Part shown: positions 1 to 4,899 of the stretch, piece after piece
Numbering within the stretch: the stretch's first letter is position 1
Layout of the letters: the number at the start of each line of letters is the position of its first letter
Assembly (NCBI GenBank): GCA_031278675.1
Contig: JAITJY010000227.1
Coordinates: 1 to 5,993, forward strand
DNA length: 5,993 nt
Source of the DNA: Bifidobacteriaceae bacterium
GTDB lineage: Bacteria > Actinomycetota > Actinomycetes > Actinomycetales > WQXJ01
Direction: 5' to 3'
Made by a program: the position numbers and the translations under genes
Notes under the pieces: generated by a model
What the model saw: only the letters and a program-made list of their open reading frames with translations
Databases searched by the model: none
Told to the model about the DNA's origin: nothing

Positions 1-34
1 TCACCGCAGGTCAGAGCACTGGGCTTGGTTGGGC

Positions 35-87
35 AGGAGATAAATTGAAACACTCGCCACCGGAAAGGAGATAAATTGAAACACTCG
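35..87. repeat. Two copies of a 22-bp direct repeat with a CRISPR-like core
   Basis: Identical 22-bp copies lie at 35-56 and 66-87, separated by 9 bp (period 31). The core GGAGATAAATTGAAAC is AT-rich compared with its surroundings and ends in ATTGAAAC, the common 3' end of many type I and III CRISPR repeats. The 31-bp period is too short for a normal repeat-spacer unit. This is therefore not a proper array. It could be a degenerate array end, a short duplication, or a tandem protein-binding site. Confidence 0.55.
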
Positions 88-133
88 ACGCCGCAGACAG
101 CGCCAGGCGCGGGCCGACTCTGCTGAAGGCCCT

Positions 134-240
134 GGCCCGGGGGCGTGCCGGTCCTAGACGCCGTGAACGGCACGCCCGGGGGCGGGCCCGGTCCGGGCGC
201 CGTGAACGGCAGGGCCGGGGGCGGCTCCGGGGGGTAGGGC
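134..240. repeat. 39-bp tandem repeat, about 2.7 copies
   Basis: Copy A is 134-172 and copy B is 173-211. They share GCCCGGGGGCG near the start and CGCCGTGAACGGCA at the end, with small offsetting indels in the middle. A partial, decayed third copy runs from 212 to about 240. Each full copy contains the palindrome-like GCCGTGAACGGC. Across the A/B boundary GGGCGTGCCG (141-150) pairs perfectly with CGGCACGCCC (168-177), and within copy B GCCCGG (186-191) pairs with CCGGGC (193-198). No T-run follows, so these are not classical intrinsic terminators. Confidence 0.7.
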
Positions 241-260
241 TTGTGGCGTGTCGGCTCAGA

Positions 261-307
261 GACGCCGGGAGGCCTCAGGGATTAGCTTCCCGGCCGCCTG
301 TGGCGTC
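261..307. other. Imperfect inverted repeat
   Basis: GACGCC (261-266) can pair with GGCGTC (302-307), and CCGGGA (265-270) with TCCCGG (288-293). The two pairings compete for the CC at 265-266, so only an interrupted stem can form. Its role is unknown. It sits between the tandem repeats and the candidate terminator. Confidence 0.35.
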
Positions 308-324
308 GCCGTGATGGGGGAAAG

Positions 325-350
325 TGCGCGCGGACATAGCGTCGCGCGCA
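325..350 (-). terminator. Candidate terminator of the leftward operon
   Basis: TGCGCGCG (325-332) and CGCGCGCA (343-350) form a perfect 8-bp GC-rich stem with a 10-nt loop, starting 35 bases beyond the stop codon at 385-387. Read leftward, the stem is followed by CTTTCCCCC, a weak pyrimidine tract rather than a good U-run. It may act as a poor intrinsic terminator or as a 3'-end stabilising hairpin. Confidence 0.4.
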
Positions 351-384
351 ACGCGCTGACCTGCGCAGACGGGTCGCTGTCGGG

Positions 385-807
385 CTAGTGCGGATGGTGG
401 CGCCATTCGGTGCAGGGGCCGGAGGCGTCGCAGAACGGCTGGTTGCCGGTGGACCCGCAGCGGCACAGGGTGGCACGGGTTTCGCGCAACTCGATCCCAT
501 CATGGGCTATGAGGACGCTGCCCTCGACCCAGAGCGGCTCACCGTCCGCAGTGCGGACGGTCGCGGGCAGGTGGCCCTGCTCCAAGGGTGCGGCAGGGTC
601 GGTGTACTCGTAATGGAGGGCGCCAGACGGACAGCGGCGGATCACCGTCGCAATCTGGTCGGCTTCGCCCGCGTCCGGGAGCACCCAGGGCCGGCGCTTG
701 GTGTCGAACACCTCAGGGATGGTGCGCACACAGACCGCCGCATGGATACACCGGTCGAGGTCGAACCGGACGGTTATGTCGTTGCCGTAATACTCCTTGA
801 CCGCCAT
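385..807 (-). CDS. YjdI-type 4Fe-4S domain fused to a CDGSH-like iron-sulfur domain
   Basis: Predicted cytosolic iron-sulfur protein with two domains (numbering from the upstream ATG at 810). Residues 14-69 match the divergent 4Fe-4S mono-cluster family (Fer4_19/YjdI): RCIHAAVC with Cys21 and Cys27, PEVFD, RRPWV, and RCPSGALHY with Cys60. Residues 92-128 match a CDGSH domain: C116-R-C118, then P-F-C127-D128. E. coli YjdI has only the first domain. The canonical C-D-G-S-H ends here as C-D-A-S-G, so the His cluster ligand is missing; Cys133 and His138/139 are nearby. Two ATGs occur in tandem. The strong GGGGAGG (814-820) lies 3 bases from the first and 6 from the second (807), so I prefer the second, giving 140 residues. 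The start overlaps the stop of the upstream acetyltransferase gene, so the two are probably co-translated. The molecular role is unknown; electron transfer or redox sensing is inference. Confidence 0.85.
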   Translation of the reverse strand: MAVKEYYGNDITVRFDLDRCIHAAVCVRTIPEVFDTKRRPWVLPDAGEADQIATVIRRCPSGALHYEYTDPAAPLEQGHLPATVRTADGEPLWVEGSVLIAHDGIELRETRATLCRCGSTGNQPFCDASGPCTEWRHHPH

Positions 808-1460
808 CATTCGCCTCCCCAGCCGCTCAGGGTGCCCAGGCCACTGAGATCGCCCAGATCGCCGAGGCCGTCCTGATCGCGCCGGCCGCTTTGGCCAGCG
901 GGTGCGCTCTGACCGCCACCGCTGCTCTGGCCGCCTTGGGCGGCATCGCCGCCTGGGGCGTTCGGGCCGTCGCTCCGGCCGACATCACCGCCTTGACCGC
1001 CACCGCTGCTCTGGCCGCCTTGGCCGGTACCAGCGCCTGGGGTGCTTTGGCTACCTTGGGCGTCATCGTCGCCTGGGCCTGACGGTGCGCCCGCCGACCC
1101 CGCCGACCCCGCCGACCCCGCCGACCCCGCCGGCGCCCCCTCCGGCAAGCCAAACATGTGTCGGCTCTCGGGCGGCACCAGGTCTAGGTATCCGGGGTGA
1201 GTCCGGATGAAGTGCTGCACAAAAGTGCAATAGGGTAAGGCGGCCAGGTGGCGGGCGCGCACGTCATCGAGCGCTGCCTTGATCAACACGCCGCCCAAGC
1301 CTTGCCCACCCACGGCGGGCGAGATCTCGGTGTGAATAAACTCGACGGCGGTCGGGGTGGTTTCGTATTGCGCCAACCCCAGGGGGATGCCGTCCGCGAG
1401 CAACTCGTATTGGCCTGCTGCGGTGTTGTTTTTGACTGTCAACGCGGGGGTTTGGTTCAT
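807..1460 (-). CDS. Small GNAT-like N-acetyltransferase (YjdJ / Acetyltransf_CG type) with a Gly-rich tail
   Basis: Residues 1-105 of this 217-residue protein form a compact GNAT-like domain of the YjdJ type. Recognisable features are a short beta hairpin (YELLADGIPLGLAQY), FIHTEISPAVGGQGLGGVLI with the acetyl-CoA-binding Q-G-L-G turn at 53-56, and the family signature PYCTF (Cys78) followed by FIRTHPGYLDLV. Substrates of this family are unknown. E. coli yjdJ lies next to yjdI as this gene does here, which supports the assignment of both. Residues 106-217 are an unusual low-complexity tail of Gly, Ser, Ala, Gln and Asp with internal repeats, absent from ordinary ~90-100-residue family members. 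I chose ATG 1460 because AGGGAG (1467-1472) lies 6 bases upstream; a GTG at 1475 is possible but would overlap that site. The stop overlaps the start of the iron-sulfur gene. Confidence 0.85.
   Translation of the reverse strand: MNQTPALTVKNNTAAGQYELLADGIPLGLAQYETTPTAVEFIHTEISPAVGGQGLGGVLIKAALDDVRARHLAALPYCTFVQHFIRTHPGYLDLVPPESRHMFGLPEGAPAGSAGSAGSAGSAGAPSGPGDDDAQGSQSTPGAGTGQGGQSSGGGQGGDVGRSDGPNAPGGDAAQGGQSSGGGQSAPAGQSGRRDQDGLGDLGDLSGLGTLSGWGGE
910..1023. repeat. 30-bp direct repeat inside the acetyltransferase tail
   Basis: An exact 30-bp sequence occurs at 910-939 and 994-1023, 84 bp apart. Both copies are in the same reading frame and encode the two QGGQSSGGGQ segments of the Gly-rich tail. 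This indicates a fairly recent in-frame duplication. Confidence 0.8.
1091..1130. repeat. 9-bp minisatellite encoding Ser-Ala-Gly repeats
   Basis: The unit CCGCCGACC is repeated about four times in tandem. On the coding (minus) strand it gives GSAGSAGSAGSAG, directly after the acetyltransferase domain. Such arrays expand and contract by slippage without frameshift, so the linker length probably varies between strains. Confidence 0.85.
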
Positions 1461-1466
1461 CAGGGT

Positions 1467-1472
1467 CTCCCT
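1467..1472 (-). promoter_or_regulatory. Ribosome binding site fixing the acetyltransferase start
   Basis: AGGGAG on the minus strand lies 6 bases upstream of ATG 1460. It favours this start over the in-frame GTG at 1475, which would place the site inside the coding sequence. Confidence 0.6.
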
Positions 1473-1519
1473 CACTTGTCACTGACGAATGCTTCCAACT
1501 TTCACCCGTGGCGGAAAGA

Positions 1520-1525
1520 TGTCAA
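1520..1525 (-). promoter_or_regulatory. Possible -35 box for the leftward operon
   Basis: A perfect TTGACA on the minus strand, 60 bases upstream of ATG 1460. The matching -10 is weak (AAAGTT at 17-bp spacing), so this is only a candidate. Confidence 0.3.
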
Positions 1526-1571
1526 ATGGAGCGACGAAACGGCTTATGCTGTGGACAGGCTAAGGACATAA

Positions 1572-1669
1572 CGGGCCGATCACGAGTACGATCGAAGGGC
1601 TTGAAGCCCACGTCCGATCCCCGGCCCGCTTCAGGCGAGCGACCGTTTTGCTCCTACCTCGGGGAGCAA
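1572..1669 (+). promoter_or_regulatory. Structured leader upstream of the rightward operon
   Basis: Several inverted repeats nest here. CGGGCCGATC (1572-1581) pairs with GATC (1616-1619) and, after a 3-base bulge, GGCCCG (1623-1628). Inside this lies GGGCTT-G-AAGCCC (1597-1609), and an alternative pair is GATCG (1590-1594) with CGATC (1615-1619). A separate hairpin pairs TTGCTCC (1648-1654) with GGAGCAA (1663-1669) across an 8-base loop. It does not match any riboswitch consensus I know. If transcribed, the element would sit 28 bases before the first ATG of the rightward operon, where it could influence translation or premature termination. The mutually exclusive pairings would allow switching, but that is inference. 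Confidence 0.45.
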
Positions 1670-1696
1670 GCCAGTGGAAGGTGCAGGCATAAGACT

Positions 1697-1801
1697 ATGG
1701 AACCGATGAGCGTCGACCAGATCGTTGCGTGGTTGAAAGAAAACCCCGAACTCAGGGTAGCGGAGTGTCTTGCCGCGTGGACCCACGGAGACATCAAGTG
1801 A
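1697..1801 (+). CDS. Small peptide, 34 residues, translationally coupled to the next gene
   Basis: The frame runs from ATG 1697 to TGA 1799-1801 and encodes 34 residues. A second ATG at 1706 would give 31. It is mostly predicted amphipathic helix (SVDQIVAWLKENPEL, then VAECLAAW), with one Cys (24) and two Trp (12, 28), no signal peptide and no membrane segment. Its TGA overlaps the GTG of the next gene (GTGA), an arrangement typical of real translational coupling. The following gene's ribosome binding site lies inside this frame. The ribosome binding site for the peptide itself is weak. I do not recognise it. It could be a functional microprotein that partners the helical-repeat protein, or a leader ORF whose translation opens the downstream start. 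Confidence 0.45.
   Translation: MEPMSVDQIVAWLKENPELRVAECLAAWTHGDIK
1787..1790 (+). promoter_or_regulatory. Ribosome binding site for the helical-repeat protein
   Basis: GGAG lies 7 bases before GTG 1798, inside the upstream small frame. It supports GTG 1798 as the start rather than the in-frame ATG at 1729, which has no comparable site and would overlap most of the small ORF. Confidence 0.55.
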
Positions 1802-2976
1802 GCGGTCCAATCCTGCCCCACGTTGCCTTCGCGCGCGAGGTCCTAGAAGAACTGCCGCCGGGCCTGCCCTACCCGTTTGTGCGCCGGGCCCAGGTCGCGG
1901 CGCTCCCGTCGGTGCCGACCGAGAACTCGATCGAGGTGCCGGCTTACCTGATGGACATGGGCTTGCGGCGTTGGCGCGACCCCCGCTCGCTGTTCCGGGC
2001 CACCCTGGAGACCAACGAACACCTCAAGCGGCGGTGGGCCGCCTTGGCGCGCCGTCAGCCGGAGCGTTTGGTGTTCCAGGCCCGCGAGTGGGAGGCCGGG
2101 CGCCGCGCCACCAAGGACATTTCGGCAGATTTTGAGTCGCTGACGATTTTTACAGGGGACGATGCCGCCGGGTGGCGTTTCGCCGAGCTCCTTGACTCTT
2201 CGGTTCGTCCAGTTGACACGCCCCGTTTGGCGGCGTCCTTGGCTACCATGTTGTCGATCACAGATGCCGTCAAGGCTTATGAACTGTTGAAGAAGGCGGC
2301 GGAGTTGACCACGGACCCGGTTTCGCGGTTCTTGGTGGATCTGCGCATCCTGGCTTTGTTGATCAAGCGTTTGAGCGACTACGAAGGCGCGATGGGCATG
2401 ATCAAGGATCTGACCAAGGTCGCTTCGGGGGCGGTCCGCCAGTATGTGGTTTCTGAGGCGGACGGCGAGGCGATGCGGGTGCTGCTGTTGAACTGGCGGG
2501 CGTTGATCGAGGTCCGCCAGGACCGGTTGTTCGAGGCGGTGACCACCATGGAACGGGCTCAGGCCCAGATGCCGGATGACGGGTTCGTCAAGGTGCCACC
2601 GGATATGGCGGACCGCTACCGCGCGCAGGTGCGGATCAATGTGGCTCAGGCGTTGTGGATTTCCGGACGGGAGTCGGAAGCGGTCACACAGATCAACCGG
2701 CATGCTTCGATCACCCGTTCGGAACATCCTTATTCGTTGTCGGAGGCATTGTTGGTGGCTGCTTACTTCAACGAGTTGTCGGGCCAGCATTCGCTGTCCT
2801 TGTCTTACTGCTTGGAGGCGGAACGGCTCCTGGCACGCGAAGGCGTGCCAACCCGCCTGACGATGTGCCGCCGCATCGCCGTGGCGGCTCTGAACGGGCT
2901 GGGTAAGCGCGGCCGTGCTGAGAAACTGGCGCGGGCCACACCCAAGGATCCGTTAGGGGAGAAGTTCCTTGTCTGA
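1798..2976 (+). CDS. Unrecognised alpha-helical protein with TPR-like repeats
   Basis: This 392-residue soluble protein has no signal peptide or membrane segment. I do not recognise its family. Residues 1-45 are Pro-rich. Residues 45-110 are strongly charged and helical (MGLRRWRDPRSLF, LKRRWAALARRQPERL). From about residue 140 to the end it reads as a helical solenoid. TPR-like helix pairs include LAASLATMLSITDAVKAYEL, NVAQALWISGRESEAVTQIN (281-300), LVAAYFNELSGQHSLSLSYC (319-338) and IAVAALNGLGKRGRAEKLAR (360-379), each with the small-residue and G-x-x-x-x-A spacing usual for TPRs. No catalytic motif is visible. The start at GTG 1798 is set by GGAG 7 bases upstream and by the GTGA overlap with the peptide frame. 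The gene overlaps the response regulator by 8 bases. The solenoid suggests a protein- or peptide-binding scaffold; a role controlling the adjacent regulator is inference. Confidence 0.8.
   Translation: MSGPILPHVAFAREVLEELPPGLPYPFVRRAQVAALPSVPTENSIEVPAYLMDMGLRRWRDPRSLFRATLETNEHLKRRWAALARRQPERLVFQAREWEAGRRATKDISADFESLTIFTGDDAAGWRFAELLDSSVRPVDTPRLAASLATMLSITDAVKAYELLKKAAELTTDPVSRFLVDLRILALLIKRLSDYEGAMGMIKDLTKVASGAVRQYVVSEADGEAMRVLLLNWRALIEVRQDRLFEAVTTMERAQAQMPDDGFVKVPPDMADRYRAQVRINVAQALWISGRESEAVTQINRHASITRSEHPYSLSEALLVAAYFNELSGQHSLSLSYCLEAERLLAREGVPTRLTMCRRIAVAALNGLGKRGRAEKLARATPKDPLGEKFLV
2955..2961 (+). promoter_or_regulatory. Strong ribosome binding site for a TTG start
   Basis: AGGGGAG lies 7 bases upstream of TTG 2969, inside the end of the helical-repeat gene. 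It is the best Shine-Dalgarno site in the rightward operon and decides the TTG start of the response regulator. Confidence 0.7.
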
Positions 2977-3838
2977 TGCGCCCCGTCCGCCTCGCGTCGA
3001 CCCTAGGACGCAGCCGCATGCCGTGATTCACCAGGGTATCCCGGAGCATGCGATCAAGCCGGCGACTGCTTCGGGTCCCATCACGCGTATCCGCCGGACC
3101 ACTGAGCCCGGGCCGGTGGATGGCGCTGCCCCGGAGACGGCTGGGCGCCGTTTGATCAGGGCTGGTCCACCGTATTCACCGACCACCGGCTCGGTGGTGG
3201 TGCGTCTGCCTGCACACATTGCAATTGTTGATCAAGAGACGCTGTTCCGGACCATGGTGGTGGACGCGCTGGCCCGTGACCGGGAGGTCAAGGTGGTCGC
3301 GTCGTTGGACTCGGTGGTCAGGGCCCGCGAGGCGCTGACGGGGCGGCGTCTGGACCTGTTGATTCTAGATGTTGAGCAGAGGGACGGCTCCGGCGCCCAT
3401 TTGGCCGCTGAGCTGCAGAAGATGAATCCCCGGATGCGGGTGTTGATCATGACCCGCCATGACGTAACAGCCCTGATCGAATCCACCAAGCGGCACCTGC
3501 GGCGCCCCTGGTCCTACCTGTCGAAACTGTCCAACATTGGCCGCGATGGCCTGGTCGAGACCATCAAACGGGTCGCTTTGGACACCGGGTCGGCGAGCGC
3601 ACCGGCTGCTGTCAGGCAGGACCCGTTTGCGTCTTTGACCGGTCAGCAGATGGCTGTCTTGCGCTTGATCGCGGATGGCTACACCAATCAGCAGGTGGCG
3701 GAGCGGTTGGGGCTGTCGCGCCGCACCGTGGAGAATCATCTGCTGTCGATTTACCGCGCCCTTGGGATTGCCGACGACGAAGTCAACCCGCGAGTCGCCG
3801 CAGTACTGCTGTTGTTGTCCCAAACGCTGAAACTGTGA
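2969..3838 (+). CDS. NarL/LuxR-type response regulator with a long N-terminal extension
   Basis: This 289-residue DNA-binding transcription regulator starts at TTG 2969, supported by the AGGGGAG site. Residues 1-78 are Pro/Arg-rich and probably disordered, unusual for this family (normally ~210-220 residues starting at the receiver). The receiver spans about 80-205: beta1 HIAIVDQE with Asp88, the likely phospho-acceptor Asp134 in LLILDVEQ, Thr162 in LIMTRHD and Lys186 in WSYLSK. The usual second acidic residue of the Mg2+ pocket is Gln89, so phosphorylation may be altered. The LuxR helix-turn-helix is at 222-270 (LTGQQMAVLRLIADGYTNQQ, then VAERLGLSRRTVENHL). No histidine kinase lies in the window; the partner upstream is the TPR-like protein. 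Its stop overlaps the next start (GTGA). Target genes cannot be told from sequence. Confidence 0.92.
   Translation: MSDAPRPPRVDPRTQPHAVIHQGIPEHAIKPATASGPITRIRRTTEPGPVDGAAPETAGRRLIRAGPPYSPTTGSVVVRLPAHIAIVDQETLFRTMVVDALARDREVKVVASLDSVVRAREALTGRRLDLLILDVEQRDGSGAHLAAELQKMNPRMRVLIMTRHDVTALIESTKRHLRRPWSYLSKLSNIGRDGLVETIKRVALDTGSASAPAAVRQDPFASLTGQQMAVLRLIADGYTNQQVAERLGLSRRTVENHLLSIYRALGIADDEVNPRVAAVLLLLSQTLKL
3182..3198. other. Hairpin inside the response regulator linker
   Basis: ACCACCG (3182-3188) and CGGTGGT (3192-3198) form a perfect 7-bp stem with a 3-base loop, at codons 72-77 just before the receiver domain. It may be chance in GC-rich DNA, or it may slow ribosomes at the domain boundary. 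Confidence 0.35.
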
Positions 3839-4899
3839 GCGAGCGGGTCTCAACCGCCCCCGCTGGTCCCGGGGCGACAGCCGGTCGCGTAGGGCTGGGT
3901 GGTGCGGCCGGTGCCGCCGCCCCCGCCGGCGCCGCCGAAGCGGCGGGTTCCGTAGCGCTGGGTGGCGCCCACGGCACCGTCGGCCCCGCCGCGCCCGCTG
4001 GTGCCGGGACGGTCCGGGGGGCTGGGCGGTATGCGCCGTCGCCATCGTCCGAGTTGCATTTGGGGAACTTGCGTACTGCGGTGGTCGCCTACCTGGCGGC
4101 GCGGACCGAGGGCCGGGACTTCCGGCTGCGGATCGAGGACATTGACGAGCGGTCGCGGGTGGCCATCGCGGAGCGCCAGATCGCGGACTTGGCCGCCTTG
4201 GGGATCGAGTGGGACGGCCCGGTGTTGTGGCAGTCGGAGCGGCGGGCAGCCTACGCCAAAGCCATCATACATTTGACTGAGCTAAACCTAGTTTACGAGT
4301 GTTTTTGTTCGCGCCGGGACATCCTTGACGCGCCGCGCGCCCCCCACGGACCGCCGGGCGGCTACCCGGGTACGTGCCGCTCGCTCAGCGCGGCCGAACG
4401 CGCGCGCCGCCGGGCCACCAAACCCGGAGCGTTGCGGTTGCGCGCCGCAGTGCCCGCCTGGGAGGTCTTCGACCGCCGCAGCGGGGCCTCGCTCCAGCCG
4501 GTGGATGATTTCGTGTTGCGCCGCGCGGACGGCGCCGTCGCGTACAACCTGGCAGTCGTGGTGGACGATGCCGCCCAAGCCGTCACCCAAGTCACCCGCG
4601 GCGACGATCTGCTCGCCTCGGCGGGGCGGCAGTCATACCTGGCGCACCTGCTCGGTTTGGGAGCAGTCGAATACTTCCACGTGCCGCTGGTTTACAACCG
4701 TCAGGGTCAGCGTCTGTCGAAGCGGGACGGTGCGCTAGCCGGCGCCGCCCTGTTCGAGCGGTACGGCGGGGCTGGGGGCGTGTTGGGCGGCATCGGGCAA
4801 TCGCTGGGCTTGGCGGCGCCGGGCGAGCGCGTCGATTTGGCACGATTAGCGGACCGGTTTGACGTCGCTACCGTCAGGCTTGGAAAGTGGACAGTATGA
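3835..4899 (+). CDS. gluQ: Glutamyl-Q tRNA(Asp) synthetase with an Ala/Gly-rich N-terminal extension
   Basis: Class I aminoacyl-tRNA synthetase paralogue that activates glutamate and attaches it to queuosine-34 of tRNA(Asp), in the cytosol. Evidence within the 354 residues: GRYAPSPSSELHLGNLRTA (64-82) with the HIGH-like H75-L-G-N, RIEDIDERSR (99-108), the GluQRS zinc site C156-x-C158...Y177-x3-C181, and the KMSKS-like RLSKRDG (293-299, Lys296). It lacks the C-terminal anticodon-binding domain of full GluRS, as expected. Residues 1-63 are an Ala/Gly/Pro-rich extension absent from standard members of about 300 residues, with an imperfect ~21-residue repeat (V-G/A-L-G-G-A). No other ATG or GTG lies in frame between GTG 3835 and the HIGH region, so the extension is probably translated, unless initiation is at a CTG. 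No clear ribosome binding site is present; GTGA overlap with the regulator suggests coupling. An ATGA overlap links it to the next gene. Confidence 0.93.
   Translation: MSERVSTAPAGPGATAGRVGLGGAAGAAAPAGAAEAAGSVALGGAHGTVGPAAPAGAGTVRGAGRYAPSPSSELHLGNLRTAVVAYLAARTEGRDFRLRIEDIDERSRVAIAERQIADLAALGIEWDGPVLWQSERRAAYAKAIIHLTELNLVYECFCSRRDILDAPRAPHGPPGGYPGTCRSLSAAERARRRATKPGALRLRAAVPAWEVFDRRSGASLQPVDDFVLRRADGAVAYNLAVVVDDAAQAVTQVTRGDDLLASAGRQSYLAHLLGLGAVEYFHVPLVYNRQGQRLSKRDGALAGAALFERYGGAGGVLGGIGQSLGLAAPGERVDLARLADRFDVATVRLGKWTV
3886..4011. repeat. Degenerate ~63-bp repeat in the GluQRS N-terminal extension
   Basis: CGTAGGGCTGGGTGGTGC (from 3888) recurs as CGTAGCGCTGGGTGGCGC (from 3951), 63 bp apart and in frame. 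The two units encode related ~21-residue Ala/Gly-rich segments (VGLGGA... and VALGGA...). The extension therefore appears to have arisen by duplication. Confidence 0.6.
4882..4887 (+). promoter_or_regulatory. Ribosome binding site of the membrane protein gene
   Basis: GGAAAG lies 8 bases upstream of ATG 4896 inside the end of the GluQRS gene. Together with the ATGA overlap it supports this start for the last gene. Confidence 0.4.

Larger units (their letters stand above)
1..384. other. Non-coding, repeat-rich region at the left edge
   Basis: I see no convincing gene here: open frames are short, Arg/Pro-rich and lack ribosome binding sites. The stretch contains a pair of 22-bp direct repeats (35-56 and 66-87), a 39-bp tandem repeat with nested hairpins (134-240), an imperfect hairpin (261-307) and a perfect 8-bp-stem hairpin (325-350). 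It lies downstream of the leftward operon that ends at 385. What lies to its left is outside the window. Confidence 0.6.
1461..1696. other. Divergent intergenic region
   Basis: This region separates the leftward acetyltransferase/iron-sulfur operon from the rightward operon and must hold both promoters. On the minus strand TTGACA (1520-1525) resembles a -35 box, but the sequence 17 bases on (AAAGTT) is a poor -10. On the plus strand TATGCT (1544-1549) could be a -10, without a recognisable -35. The right half (1572-1669) is rich in inverted repeats and is listed separately. An ORF reading from 1508 across this region has no ribosome binding site and resembles no family I know. Confidence 0.5.

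Noticed and set aside
1..130. A functional CRISPR array
   Set aside because: Only two copies at a 31-bp period, with no spacer-sized gap and no cas gene in the window.
388..876. 162-residue open frame on the plus strand
   Set aside because: Antisense to the well-supported iron-sulfur gene; no ribosome binding site or domain.
1572..1680. A known riboswitch or tRNA in the leader
   Set aside because: I could not match the conserved boxes of the common riboswitches, and there is no T-loop consensus or cloverleaf arrangement for a tRNA.
1508..1696. Upstream extension of the 34-residue frame to ATG 1508
   Set aside because: No ribosome binding site, atypical composition, and it runs through the inverted-repeat leader; ATG 1697 or 1706 is more plausible.
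1729..1797. ATG 1729 as start of the helical-repeat protein
   Set aside because: No ribosome binding site there, and the first 23 residues would be read out of frame across the small ORF. GTG 1798 has GGAG at 7 bases and a coupled overlap.
1843..2790. 315-residue open frame on the minus strand
   Set aside because: Fully antisense to the helical-repeat gene, rich in Arg/Gln/His and lacking a recognisable domain. The plus-strand gene has a good start and coupled neighbours.
3365..4045. 226-residue open frame on the minus strand
   Set aside because: Antisense to the clear receiver and helix-turn-helix domains of the response regulator; Arg/Pro/Gln-rich shadow.
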